The translations under genes and the position numbers were made by a program. Source: Collinsella aerofaciens (lineage in GTDB: Bacteria; Actinomycetota; Coriobacteriia; Coriobacteriales; Coriobacteriaceae). From it: a DNA stretch of 64,000 nucleotides. The notes under the pieces were generated by a model. The model searched no databases and was not told where the DNA came from. It saw only the letters and a list, made by a program, of their open reading frames with translations. Where the stretch lies: contig NZ_CZAQ01000002.1 of assembly GCF_001404695.1 (NCBI RefSeq), positions 1 to 64,000 of the forward strand. Reading direction: 5' to 3'. This document shows, piece after piece, positions 24,287-40,447 of the stretch (the stretch's first letter is position 1; each line of letters starts with the position of its first letter).

Positions 24287-26386
24287 TTAGGCGTTCTTGC
24301 TCATGACCTCGTCCACGATGGACTTGGGCGCGGGCTCATAAGAGTCGAACTGCATCGTGTAGGATGCACGGCCCTGGGTCTGGGAGCGAAGGTCGGTAGC
24401 GTAACCGAACATCTCGCCCAGCGGCACCTTGGCACGGATGAGCTTGCTGTTCTTGCGATCCTCCATGCCCTCGATCTTGCCGCGGCGACCGGAGAGGTTG
24501 CCCATAACGTCGCCCATGTACTGCTCGGGGGTCTCGACCTCGACAGCCATAATCGGCTCGAGCAGCTGCGGATCGGACTTCTTGAGGGCGTCCTTGATAG
24601 CCATGGAACCGGCGATCTTAAAGGCGGCCTCGGAGGAGTCAACCTCGTGGTAAGAACCGTCGAACAGGGTGACCTTGACGTCGAGGACCGGGAAGCCGGC
24701 GATAACACCGGTGTTCAGGGCCTCCTGGATGCCCTTGTCGATGGACGGGATGTACTCCTTGGGCACGACGCCGCCGACGATAGCGTTGACGAACTCGTAG
24801 CCGAAGCCCTCCTCCATCTTCTCGAGCTTGATGACGGCGTGGCCGTACTGACCGCGACCACCGGACTGACGGACGAACTTGCCCTCAGCCTTCTCGACGT
24901 CGTGACCAGCGGTCTCGCGGTAGGCAACCTGGGGCTTACCAACGTTAGCGTCAACCTTGAACTCGCGGAGCAGACGGTCGACGATGATCTCGAGGTGCAG
25001 CTCGCCCATGCCGGCGATGATGGTCTGGCCGGTCTCGTGGTTGGTGGACACCTGGAAGGTCGGGTCCTCCTCGGCGAGCTTGGTCAGAGCCAGGGACATC
25101 TTGTCCTGCTCGGCCTTGGTCTTGGGCTCGATGGCAACGTCAATAACGGGCTTAGCGAACTCGATCTTCTCGAGGACGATCTCCTTGCCCTCGGCGCACA
25201 GGGTGTCACCGGTGGTGGAGTTCTTGAAGCCGACGCAAGCGACGATGTCGCCGGCGGCAGCGTCGTCACGGTCGATACGCTCGGCGGCGTTCATCTCGAG
25301 GATGCGGCCGAGACGCTCGCGCTGACCGTTGGAAGCGTTGACAACGTAGGAGCCGGACTCGGCGCGGCCGGAGTAAACGCGGACGTAGGTGAGCTTACCG
25401 ACGAACGGGTCGGTCATGATCTTGAAGACCAGGCCGGAGAAGGGCTCGTCAAAGGAAGGATGACGCTGGATCTCCTCGCCGGTGTCCGGATCGGTACCGG
25501 TGACGGCCTCGACGTCAAGCGGGCTGGGCAGGTAGTCGACGACAGCGTCGAGCAGCTCCTGAACGCCCTTGTTCTTGTAGGCGGAGCCCACGAAAACGAG
25601 GTTGAGCTCGTTGGCCAGAACGCCCTTGCGCAGAGCAGCCTTGAGCTCCTCGACGGTGAAGTCCTCCTCCATGAGGATCTTCTCCATGAGCTCGTCGTCA
25701 AAGCTGGCAGCAGCGTCGAGGAGCTCCTCGCGCTTGGTGGCAGCGATGTCGGCAAACTCAGCCGGGATCTCGTCCATCGGCTCGGGGTAGGTCATGCCCT
25801 TCTCGTCGGCCTTGAAGTCCCATGCAGTCATGGTAACCAGGTCGATGACACCCCAGAAGTTGTCCTCGGCGCCCATCGGGACCTGAGCGGCCACGGCGTT
25901 AGCGTCGAGACGATCCTTCATGGTCTCGATAGCGTTGAAGAAGTCAGCGCCCACGCGGTCATACTTGTTGATGAAGGCGATGCGGGGGACGTTGAAGGTA
26001 GAAGCCTGACGCCAAACGGTCTCAGACTGGGGCTGAACGCCGGCAACGGCGTCGAAAACGGCGACAGCGCCATCGAGGACGCGAAGGCAGCGCTCGACCT
26101 CGGCGGTGAAGTCAACGTGGCCCGGGGTGTCGATGATCTGGATGCGGTAGTCCTTGCCGTCCTTGTTCCAGAAGCACGTGGTAGCAGCGGAGGTAATGGT
26201 TACGCCGCGCTCCTGCTCCTGAACCATCCAGTCCATGGTGGCAGCGCCCTCATGGACCTCACCGATCTTGTGGGTCTTACCGGTGTAGTAAAGAATACGC
26301 TCGGTCGTGGTGGTCTTACCGGCATCGATGTGAGCCATGATGCCGATGTTACGGGTATCGGAAAGCTTGTACTTAGGCTTAGCCAT
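24287..26386 (-). CDS. fusA: Translation elongation factor G
   Basis: 699 aa GTPase that translocates the ribosome. G1 [10 protein letters not shown]3 DTPGHVDF and G4 NKYD are intact, followed by domains II-V at the usual spacing (IV with [18 protein letters not shown]). Normal length and no split. Twenty bases after rpsG in the str operon; tuf, often next, is at 62769 and rpsJ takes its place. Confidence 0.98.
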   Translation of the reverse strand: MAKPKYKLSDTRNIGIMAHIDAGKTTTTERILYYTGKTHKIGEVHEGAATMDWMVQEQERGVTITSAATTCFWNKDGKDYRIQIIDTPGHVDFTAEVERCLRVLDGAVAVFDAVAGVQPQSETVWRQASTFNVPRIAFINKYDRVGADFFNAIETMKDRLDANAVAAQVPMGAEDNFWGVIDLVTMTAWDFKADEKGMTYPEPMDEIPAEFADIAATKREELLDAAASFDDELMEKILMEEDFTVEELKAALRKGVLANELNLVFVGSAYKNKGVQELLDAVVDYLPSPLDVEAVTGTDPDTGEEIQRHPSFDEPFSGLVFKIMTDPFVGKLTYVRVYSGRAESGSYVVNASNGQRERLGRILEMNAAERIDRDDAAAGDIVACVGFKNSTTGDTLCAEGKEIVLEKIEFAKPVIDVAIEPKTKAEQDKMSLALTKLAEEDPTFQVSTNHETGQTIIAGMGELHLEIIVDRLLREFKVDANVGKPQVAYRETAGHDVEKAEGKFVRQSGGRGQYGHAVIKLEKMEEGFGYEFVNAIVGGVVPKEYIPSIDKGIQEALNTGVIAGFPVLDVKVTLFDGSYHEVDSSEAAFKIAGSMAIKDALKKSDPQLLEPIMAVEVETPEQYMGDVMGNLSGRRGKIEGMEDRKNSKLIRAKVPLGEMFGYATDLRSQTQGRASYTMQFDSYEPAPKSIVDEVMSKNA

Positions 26387-26405
26387 GTTAGTTCCTTACC
26401 TTAAC

Positions 26406-26879
26406 TTACCAACGATAGTGAGAGAACGCGCGGTTGGCCTCGGCCATCTTGAAGACGTCCTCACGCTTCTTGACGGAAGCGCCCAGGCCGTTGGAAGCGT
26501 CGAGGATCTCGTTGGCGAGACGCTCGGCCATGGTCTTCTCCTTGCGAGCGCGGGAGAAGTTGACGATCCAGCGGATACCCAGAGCGGTGGAACGACGGGA
26601 GTTGACCTCCATCGGGACCTGATAGGTAGCGCCACCGACACGCTTGGGCTTAACCTCGAGCGTGGGCTTGACGTTGTCCATAGCCTTCTTGAAGGTAGCG
26701 AGAGCGTCGCCGCCCTCGGACTTCTCGGCAACGATCTCGAAAGCGGTGTAAACGATGCGCTCAGCGGTGGCCTTCTTGCCGTCAAGAAGGACCTTGTTGA
26801 TGAGCTGAGTCACCAGGCGGTTGTTGTAAACGGCGTCAGGCTGAACCTCACGACGATTAGCTGCTGCACGACGCGGCAT
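26406..26879 (-). CDS. rpsG: Small-subunit ribosomal protein S7
   Basis: 157 aa, normal length. [20 protein letters not shown] and [23 protein letters not shown] are diagnostic. It nucleates assembly of the 30S head and contacts the E-site tRNA. Standard rpsL-rpsG-fusA order. Confidence 0.98.
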   Translation of the reverse strand: MPRRAAANRREVQPDAVYNNRLVTQLINKVLLDGKKATAERIVYTAFEIVAEKSEGGDALATFKKAMDNVKPTLEVKPKRVGGATYQVPMEVNSRRSTALGIRWIVNFSRARKEKTMAERLANEILDASNGLGASVKKREDVFKMAEANRAFSHYRW

Positions 26880-26953
26880 GTGAAATCTCCTTAAGTGTCT
26901 ACCGTGCGGCGCTCAAGACGGCACACGGCGAAAGTATCAAAACGTTATCTGGC

Positions 26954-27331
26954 TTATTTAGCCTTGGGGCGCTTAGCACCGTACTTGGAACGGGCCTGCA
27001 TACGGTTCTGGACCGGAGCAGCGTCGTAGGCGCCACGAATGACGTGATAACGGACACCAGGGAGGTCACGGACACGACCGCCGCGGACGAGCACGATGGA
27101 GTGCTCCTGCAGGTTGTGGCCCTCACCCGGGATGTAAGCAGTAACTTCGATGCCGTTGACAAGGCGAACACGGGCAACCTTACGAAGAGCCGAGTTCGGC
27201 TTCTTGGGGCTCGTGGTGAAGACGCGGGTGCACACGCCGCGCTTCTGGGAGTTGTGCTGCAGAGCAGCGTTCTTGGACTTCTTGGGCACGGAACGACGGC
27301 CCTGGCGAACCAGCTGGTTAATAGTAGGCAA
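26954..27331 (-). CDS. rpsL: Small-subunit ribosomal protein S12, Arg88 variant
   Basis: 125 aa decoding-centre protein. [19 protein letters not shown] holds Lys43, and residue 88 is Arg (codon CGT) in [13 protein letters not shown], where most bacteria have Lys. In Mycobacterium tuberculosis K88R, and in E. coli the matching K87R, give streptomycin resistance. First gene of the rpsL-rpsG-fusA-rpsJ operon, with a clear promoter upstream. Confidence 0.97.
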   Translation of the reverse strand: MPTINQLVRQGRRSVPKKSKNAALQHNSQKRGVCTRVFTTSPKKPNSALRKVARVRLVNGIEVTAYIPGEGHNLQEHSIVLVRGGRVRDLPGVRYHVIRGAYDAAPVQNRMQARSKYGAKRPKAK

Positions 27332-27424
27332 AGCGTACTCCTTCTCGAATGATTCCAGCTTTCTGTAAAGTGCAACGGCTTGAATCGAGGGGTCAGCATC
27401 CCCCTACGAAACACGCAGTTGGAT

Positions 27425-27453
27425 AGGATACGTGGCGTTAGCTGTGCCGTCAA
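27425..27453 (-). promoter_or_regulatory. Promoter of the rpsL operon
   Basis: On the minus strand: -35 TTGACG (27448-27453), 17-base spacer, -10 TATCCT (27425-27430), about 95 bases before rpsL. GGATACGCCCG lies just upstream of the -35, as a block shared with the rplC leader. Confidence 0.7.
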
Positions 27454-27567
27454 CAGACCACGCCGCCGGGCGTATCCCAAAATAGCTATATTTCCGCAAA
27501 GCCTCCATAAAAGGAATCCCCGCCTGTGCGCAAGTGCCCATTCCAGCCGTCCATGTAACGCAAAAAT

Positions 27568-27594
27568 GGCCGCTTCCTCTAGCAGGAAGCGGCC
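27568..27594 (-). terminator. Terminator after the anti-sigma gene
   Basis: 11-bp perfect stem GGCCGCTTCCT / AGGAAGCGGCC (27568-27578, 27584-27594) followed on the minus strand by ATTTTTG, eight bases past the anti-sigma stop. Confidence 0.9.
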
Positions 27595-27601
27595 TCAGAC
27601 C

Positions 27602-28678
27602 TTACGAATAGACGATGGTAAAGGGTACTTCTGTTTCGGTCTCTCCTGTTGATGTGCACCTCGTTCCCTCAAGGGTTACCGATACAACCTGATCGACATT
27701 GATGAGCCTTGTCGGAACCCAGATGTTCTCTCCGCTATTGCGCGCCATCGAAACATAGAAATTGTACGCCCCTGCGTCGTCATCTTCGATAATCTGCTCC
27801 GATCCATCCTTGTAGCTGACGGTCAGTTTATGATCAACTGCTTCATAGCCCAGATCATCGATGTGCGTCTGGATGGAAAACGGGCTGATCTCGAGAGGCG
27901 AGTCGTCGGAGCGGAGCTCCTTTGTATCGACGTGCGCTCCGACGTTAAACTCTGGCGTCGATACCTCGATCACCTTCGCATCCTCACCTTTGCCCTCCGT
28001 CCAACTGATATTCCAGGTGACCGCATGTCGTAAATCTCGATCGCGATTCCAAGATGCAAAGTACATCGTGCCGTTAATGACCGTGTCGCTTGATGTGTCT
28101 TTATCAATGGTGCAGCGTGTATCAGCCCATTCCTCGCCAAAGTTCATGCTGGGTGTACTGACGCCCCCTTCTTCTTCACCATAGAGAACAAGTTCGCCAA
28201 GCTCTGCCGCCGGCTTGTAGTAGTTAACGCCATTCGGATTGGACAATGTAAACGTCACAGCACCGCAACCGTTTTTATCGATAGCCATATCATGAATGTC
28301 GAGTGTATAGCCGTTGCCCTCGACGGACAGATTGACCTTCTGGACTGCACCCTCCAGGCTTTGGGGCGCGATACCATCACCAACCTCTCTGGTGTAGGTA
28401 TATTTCGTCCCCGACGAGCCGCCATTTGTCCAGGTAACGGACTCTCCGTTGCCATGGTTTCCCCAGGCAGAGGCAAAATAACTGGAATTGACAACAGCGT
28501 AGGCGACCCCTCCGGTCGCCAGCACTCCGGCAAGACATCCGATTACGGCAACATACAGAGGCTTCGCGTGACCCTTTCGGCGAAGCGGATCGCCAGCAGC
28601 GGCATAAAGAACACGGTCAGCAAGATCGCTATCGGCTTGGACGGACTCGAAGGCCTGCTTGATCTGGTTGGATTTCAC
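27602..28678 (-). CDS. Probable anti-sigma factor, single-pass membrane protein
   Basis: 358 aa. Residues 1-40 are a short cytoplasmic part, 41-63 one transmembrane helix, and the rest an extracytoplasmic beta-rich domain resembling the DUF4179 type of anti-sigma proteins of Firmicutes and Actinobacteria (weak recognition). It starts with GTG inside the sigma gene (50-base overlap), with GAGGAGGG before it. Coupled translation with an ECF sigma factor is the main argument for the role. There is no obvious zinc-binding HxxxCxxC motif, so it is not a ZAS-type anti-sigma. Signal sensed unknown. Confidence 0.65.
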   Translation of the reverse strand: MKSNQIKQAFESVQADSDLADRVLYAAAGDPLRRKGHAKPLYVAVIGCLAGVLATGGVAYAVVNSSYFASAWGNHGNGESVTWTNGGSSGTKYTYTREVGDGIAPQSLEGAVQKVNLSVEGNGYTLDIHDMAIDKNGCGAVTFTLSNPNGVNYYKPAAELGELVLYGEEEGGVSTPSMNFGEEWADTRCTIDKDTSSDTVINGTMYFASWNRDRDLRHAVTWNISWTEGKGEDAKVIEVSTPEFNVGAHVDTKELRSDDSPLEISPFSIQTHIDDLGYEAVDHKLTVSYKDGSEQIIEDDDAGAYNFYVSMARNSGENIWVPTRLINVDQVVSVTLEGTRCTSTGETETEVPFTIVYS

Positions 28679-29147
28679 GGTCGCCCTCCTCTAGGATGAA
28701 CTTGAGCTTCGATCTGCCGCGAGCTAAACGCGTTCGAACGGTCGCGGCTGGCACATGCAGTAACTCGGCAATCTCTGAGGTCGAAAAGCCCAGATAGTAA
28801 TAGAGCACGATGGGGATACGGAATCGTTCCGGAAGCCGCATGACGTCTAATAGGACGGCCTTGGTCTCATCCTGCGCCGTCGAAAGCGAATCGGCCAGGT
28901 TCTCAATATCCTCCACACGCCTCCACGGCTTTCGAAAGAGAGATTTACATTCATTGATCGTGACCCGGATAAGCCATCGACGAAGATGCTCCCAGTTTTC
29001 AAATTGCGCGTCGCTTTTGAGCAACTTAAGAAAGACGTCTTGAGCGACATCGTCGGCGTCAGCGCGATCACGCAGATACGTCAATGCGATCCGAAACACG
29101 ACATCCCGGTGGTCTTCGACCGCCTGTCTAAAAGCTTGTTCTTCCAT
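28629..29147 (-). CDS. ECF-type RNA polymerase sigma factor
   Basis: 172 aa. Region 2 (about residues 8-75, with FRIALTYLRDRADADDVAQDVFLKLLK) and region 4 (about 105-160, helix-turn-helix FSTSEIAELLHVPAATVRTRLARGRSKLK) are clear; region 3 is absent, as in ECF factors. The ATG at 29147 has GGGAGG upstream. The tail overlaps the start of the anti-sigma gene. Lies between rpoC and the str operon, all read leftward. Confidence 0.9.
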   Translation of the reverse strand: MEEQAFRQAVEDHRDVVFRIALTYLRDRADADDVAQDVFLKLLKSDAQFENWEHLRRWLIRVTINECKSLFRKPWRRVEDIENLADSLSTAQDETKAVLLDVMRLPERFRIPIVLYYYLGFSTSEIAELLHVPAATVRTRLARGRSKLKFILEEGDREIQPDQAGLRVRPSR

Positions 29148-29238
29148 AATCACCTCCCGGTGACATTAATGGTTCTCGATGAGGCCCTCACCATAGATAC
29201 GCTCTTGTCGGGCGAAATGTTTCAAACTCAAGCATGAA

Positions 29239-29275
29239 AAACCGACCAAAATAAACCTGTCCCTTTTTGGCAAGG
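29239..29275. repeat. GGGACA-loop hairpin between rpoC and the sigma gene
   Basis: ACCGACCAAAA (29242-29252) faces TTTTTGGCAAGG around AAACCTGTCCC, the complement of the GGGACAGGTTT loop found at 55977-56017. T-rich on both ends. Confidence 0.65.
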
Positions 29276-29313
29276 GATCAACGGAACGCAACAGGTTGAG
29301 CATACGCAAGCGA

Positions 29314-29413
29314 GCGGCCCCCAGAGCGTACAAGGTGGCATGAAAAAGGCAGGGCATTGACCTTTTGGTCATGCCCTGCCTTTTGAATGACAGATTGTAG
29401 CTCTGGGGGCCGC
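29314..29413 (-). terminator. Nested-hairpin terminator after rpoC
   Basis: The inner stem (29343-29362 with 29367-29384, TTTT loop) is GC-rich and flanked by A- and T-runs, a strong bidirectional terminator. It is enclosed by a second, outer stem of about 19 bp (29314-29333 with 29395-29413) centred on GCGGCCCCCAGAGC. A separate CCGCCGTTC/GAACGGCGG hairpin (29430-29451) lies between it and the rpoC stop. These fill most of the gap 29148-29457; no gene is seen. Confidence 0.8.
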
Positions 29414-29457
29414 GCAGCGACGGAGGTCGCCGCCGTTCGTTAGAACGGCGGAACTAA

Positions 29458-33933
<4,476 letters not shown>

Positions 33934-33939
33934 AGTCAA

Positions 33940-37431
<3,492 letters not shown>

Positions 37432-37504
37432 CAGGTTTTTCCTCCTTCACGGAAATGCTCGGTGGGTTGGCGAGGCATAGCTTCGCCAGTTATCGCAACC
37501 TAAT

Positions 37505-37532
37505 AGTTTATCAGGTACCGACCGTTGGGCAA
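37505..37532 (-). promoter_or_regulatory. Probable promoter of rpoBC
   Basis: Minus strand -35 TTGCCC (37527-37532), 16-base spacer, -10 TAAACT (37505-37510), about 75 bases before rpoB. A small GGCGAAGC/GCCTCGCC hairpin sits in the leader (37469-37487). Confidence 0.5.
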
Positions 37533-37671
37533 GAAAAGCCTTGACGCGATTGAGTTTTTGGAGTAGCAAAGTTTTTCGACAGAAAACACGCAGGTAGATG
37601 TATGTGTATCGAACATCTGTTCATATATTTTCTGTGAACAGAGAGCCGGCAATCGCAGCTCTTATAAAAAA

Positions 37672-37699
37672 CGGGCGCGAACCGAGGTCCGCGCCCGTA
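37672..37699 (-). terminator. Terminator after galU
   Basis: 9-bp perfect stem ACGGGCGCG / CGCGCCCGT (37672-37680, 37691-37699), followed on the minus strand by TTTTTTA. It separates galU from rpoBC. Confidence 0.9.
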
Positions 37700-37718
37700 A
37701 ATGTCGATGCCCGAAGGC

Positions 37719-38627
37719 TTACTTGCGCATCAATCCGCCGCGCTCGTCGATGGCATCCCAGAAGGCATCGGCAAAGCGGGGGTCGCTTGCGGCCATGAGG
37801 GCGTTGGTGGCCATCCAGCCAGAGGGAGTGCCGGTGTCGTAGCCCGACAGCGGGTCAATGACGACGGCATACATGGCCTCGCGGTCGAGCGAACGGGCCA
37901 TGGCGTCGGTGAGCTGGATCTCGCCGCCCTTGCCGGCCTGCTGATCTGCCAGCAGGTCCATGACCAGCGGGCTCAGCAGGTAGCGACCGACGATGTACAG
38001 ATTGGACGGAGCCGCCTCGGGAGCGGGCTTCTCGACCAGACCGCCGATGCGCCAGACAGCGCCCGGCTCTGCATCGGCAACGTCCTCGGCACCCTCGAGC
38101 GAACCGACGCGCTCACCGGCGATAACGCCGTAGCGGCTGACTTCCTCGGGCGAGCAAGCAGCGACGGCGATAACCGAAGCGCCACCGTGCTCCTTGGAAA
38201 CGGCGAGCATCTTGTCGCAGATGTCGCGGTTAGGCACAACGTAGTCGCCCAGAAGAACCAGGAAGTTCTCCCCTGCCACGGCGTCGGCGGCAGAGCGAAT
38301 AGCATGGCCGAGGCCCTTGGGCTCGTACTGATAACGGAAGTCGACCGGCATACCGCCAGCGTGGGCGACGGCGTCGGCATAGGCGTTCTTGCCGCGCTCG
38401 CGCAGCAGGTTCTCGAGCGAGCGATCGGGCTGGAAGTAGTTCAGTAGCTCAGGCTTACCGGGAGAAGTAACGATGATGGCGTCGTCGACCTCCTCGGGGT
38501 CGAGTGCCTCCTCGACGACGTACTGAATGACGGGCTTGTCGAGCACCGGCAGCATCTCTTTGGGCGTGCACTTGGTGCCAGGCAGAAAACGCGTGCCAAG
38601 ACCGGCGGCGGGGATGATTGCCTTCAT
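37719..38627 (-). CDS. galU: UTP-glucose-1-phosphate uridylyltransferase
   Basis: 302 aa nucleotidyltransferase making UDP-glucose. MKAIIPAAGLGTRFLPGTKCTPKEM with GxGTRxLPxTK, VEKP (GLVEKPAPEAA) and EIQLTDAM are diagnostic. The ATG at 38627 has AAAGGA upstream; the longer frame begins in unsupported sequence. A promoter and a terminator frame it, so it is a single-gene unit between rplJL and rpoBC, which are usually adjacent. Confidence 0.95.
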   Translation of the reverse strand: MKAIIPAAGLGTRFLPGTKCTPKEMLPVLDKPVIQYVVEEALDPEEVDDAIIVTSPGKPELLNYFQPDRSLENLLRERGKNAYADAVAHAGGMPVDFRYQYEPKGLGHAIRSAADAVAGENFLVLLGDYVVPNRDICDKMLAVSKEHGGASVIAVAACSPEEVSRYGVIAGERVGSLEGAEDVADAEPGAVWRIGGLVEKPAPEAAPSNLYIVGRYLLSPLVMDLLADQQAGKGGEIQLTDAMARSLDREAMYAVVIDPLSGYDTGTPSGWMATNALMAASDPRFADAFWDAIDERGGLMRK

Positions 38628-38723
38628 GTTATTCAAAGATCCTTTCGCAGGCGCAAAAGCGCCCCATGCGTGCGGCACACAGCCGCAGACCAAATTGCGA
38701 TACCCAAGCATCTTACCGCTGGA

Positions 38724-38751
38724 ACTATATGTCGCTACAAGGCAGAGACAA
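38724..38751 (-). promoter_or_regulatory. Probable promoter of galU
   Basis: Minus strand -35 TTGTCT (38746-38751), 16-base spacer, -10 TATAGT (38724-38729), about 97 bases before the galU ATG. The rest of the 38628-38885 gap shows no gene. Confidence 0.55.
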
Positions 38752-38885
38752 TTCTTCAGCAGGTCAACGCAAATTATTGCTCGAATGGTGCAATTTTATT
38801 GCCCAACGGCAGGGCACCCGATACGACGCAAATCACAGAACATGGCAGTTTGAGCAACCGATGCCGAGGGACCGAAAAACAAAAA

Positions 38886-38914
38886 AGACGGGGCTCGCAA
38901 TGCGAACCCCGTCT
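38886..38914 (-). terminator. Terminator after rplL
   Basis: AGACGGGGCTCGCA with TGCGAACCCCGTCT (38886-38914), followed on the minus strand by TTTTTTGTTTTT. Ends the rplJL unit and isolates it from galU. Confidence 0.92.
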
Positions 38915-38941
38915 GCAAAGAAATCTGGCGAGAAAGCCTGA

Positions 38942-39319
38942 TTACTTGAGGGTGACAGCAGCGCCAGCAGCCTCGAGCTTCTCCTTGGCAGCCTCGGCGT
39001 CCTCCTTCTTGGCACCCTCGAGAACAGCCTTGGGAGCGCCCTCGACGACCTCCTTGGCCTCCTTCAGGCCAAGGTTGGTGAGCTCACGGACGGCCTTGAT
39101 GACCTGGATCTTGTTGTCGCCGAAGCCCTCGAGCACGACGTCAAACTCGGTCTTCTCCTCGGCCTCAGCAGCGCCAGCAGCGGGAGCGGCGACAACAGCG
39201 GCAGGAGCAGCGGCGGAAACGCCGAAGGTGTCCTCGATAGCCTTAACGAGCTCGGAAGCCTCGAGAAGGGTCATTTCCTTAAGAGCATCGATGATCTCAT
39301 CGGTGGTAAGCTTAGCCAT
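38942..39319 (-). CDS. rplL: Large-subunit ribosomal protein L7/L12
   Basis: 125 aa stalk protein, recruiting translation GTPases. N-terminal dimerisation domain ([20 protein letters not shown]), Ala-rich hinge (about residues 38-55) and the C-terminal [25 protein letters not shown] domain are clear. The ATG at 39319 has GAAAGGA before it; a start 11 codons upstream is not supported. Confidence 0.98.
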   Translation of the reverse strand: MAKLTTDEIIDALKEMTLLEASELVKAIEDTFGVSAAAPAAVVAAPAAGAAEAEEKTEFDVVLEGFGDNKIQVIKAVRELTNLGLKEAKEVVEGAPKAVLEGAKKEDAEAAKEKLEAAGAAVTLK

Positions 39320-39421
39320 TTCTAAGTCCTTTCGGTTTCCGTGTCTGTGCACGGAGATCAGTTAAAACACGGCGCGAATGCGCCAGGGGTGCGGCGTTGC
39401 CGCCGCGGGTGAAAACAGCGA

Positions 39422-39943
39422 CTAGGCTGCCTTCTGCTCGGAGACCTGCTGGATCGAACGAGCGAGACCAGAGGAAACGCCGTTGACGCAGACAGCAATG
39501 TCGCGAGCGAAACCGGAGATGAGACCGGCGATCTGGCCGAGAAGCTGATCCTTGGTGGGCAGCTCGGCGATAGCCTTAACATCATCAGCGGAAACGGCCT
39601 TGCCGTCGGAGATACCGCCCTTGATCTCAAGGACGCCCTTGGACTTAGCGGAGAAGTCCTTAAGGGCCTTAGCGGCCTCGACCGGCTCGGTCTCGTAGAA
39701 CACATAAGCGACGGGGCCGGCGAGGATCTCGTCGATCTCGGGCTGCTCCTGGTTCTTGAGAGCGATCTTGACCAGGTTGTTCTTGTAGACCTTCATCTCG
39801 GCGCCGCACTCGCGAAGCTGATGACGCAGCTCCTGAGCCTGCTTAACCGTCAGACCGTTGTAGTTGACGACGAACAGACCGGCGTTCTCGGCGATACGGG
39901 ACTCGATCTCTGCAACCTTGTCGATTTTGTACTGCTGGGGCAT
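39422..39943 (-). CDS. rplJ: Large-subunit ribosomal protein L10
   Basis: 173 aa stalk base protein, anchoring L7/L12 dimers through its C-terminal helix. NYNGLTVKQAQELRHQLRE and YKNNLVKIALKN are typical. The ATG has GAGGAGG upstream. In many bacteria the L10-L12 complex binds its own mRNA leader; the matching leader RNA is present here. Confidence 0.97.
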   Translation of the reverse strand: MPQQYKIDKVAEIESRIAENAGLFVVNYNGLTVKQAQELRHQLRECGAEMKVYKNNLVKIALKNQEQPEIDEILAGPVAYVFYETEPVEAAKALKDFSAKSKGVLEIKGGISDGKAVSADDVKAIAELPTKDQLLGQIAGLISGFARDIAVCVNGVSSGLARSIQQVSEQKAA

Positions 39944-40008
39944 GAATTACACCTCCTCGAATTCTTTCCGGGCACGGTCCGCCACAAGGACGTGACGGGG
40001 GCATGTCC

Positions 40009-40045
40009 AAAAAGAAAGCCCCCGCGCTGCATGAGCGACGGGGGC
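40009..40045 (-). terminator. Attenuator terminator in the rplJ leader
   Basis: Minus strand GCCCCCG stem (40036-40045 with 40018-40027) followed by TTTCTTTTT (40009-40017), about 65 bases before the rplJ ATG and after the L10 leader RNA. Its position fits transcription attenuation of rplJL. Confidence 0.75.
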
Positions 40046-40059
40046 GAGAAGACATATCT

Positions 40060-40132
40060 ACTCGACCACCTCGGCTGGCGGGATGTCCCATTAAGCTCGC
40101 GGGCGATGCCCGTTTGCACCGGCTGTCTCTGG
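40060..40132 (-). ncRNA. Ribosomal protein L10 leader RNA
   Basis: On the minus strand the RNA reads AGACAGCCGGTG, a CGGGC-ATC-GCCCG hairpin, AGCTTAATGGGA, then CCAGCCGAGGTGG. These blocks and their order match the L10 leader family that binds the L10-L12 complex to repress rplJL. The downstream terminator suggests control by attenuation. Confidence 0.8.
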
Positions 40133-40159
40133 CAGCGGATTCGTGCGTGAACCGAAAGT

Positions 40160-40188
40160 ATTATGGCGGGGACCCCGGCGTCGGTCAA
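40160..40188 (-). promoter_or_regulatory. Promoter of rplJ-rplL
   Basis: Minus strand -35 TTGACC (40183-40188), 17-base spacer, -10 CATAAT (40160-40165). The start would be about 40150, just before the L10 leader. The -35 overlaps the outer edge of palindrome B. Confidence 0.65.
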
Positions 40189-40387
40189 CGGGCACGAGGA
40201 TTCGCACACAAACCCTGCATACGCTCCGGTCGGGAGGGGCAGGGCGAGTTTTCCGCTCGGTCAAGTCCTGGGCTCGCACGAAGGCCACATTAAGTGGCCT
40301 TCGGCTCGTGCGGAATCTACGGAAAACTCGCCCTGCCCCTCCCGACCGGAGCTACGTTGCCTTTGTTGCGAATCCTCGTGCCCGTTG
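40186..40387. repeat. Large nested palindrome B
   Basis: About 202 bp folding on itself: outer 21-bp perfect arms (40186-40206, 40367-40387), middle 33-bp perfect arms (40223-40255, 40320-40352), and an inner hairpin around ATTAA (40279-40303). The core AGTCCTG-N16-ACATTAAGT-N11-CGTGCGGAA (40264-40315) is shared with palindrome A. It starts 61 bases past the aminotransferase stop read leftward. No gene is supported in 39944-40447. Confidence 0.88.
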
Positions 40388-40447
40388 GCCGGTGCGCCCC
40401 ACGCATAACCCTTAGGTCGGTGGGCTGATGGGTTGGGTCCCGTTGGG

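Noticed and set aside
24017-26404. 795-codon plus-strand frame opposite fusA
   Set aside because: Antisense shadow of EF-G; no motif and no ribosome binding site.
37598-37798. 66-codon plus-strand frame near the LexA-like box
   Set aside because: It runs through the galU terminator and into galU antisense; no ribosome binding site.
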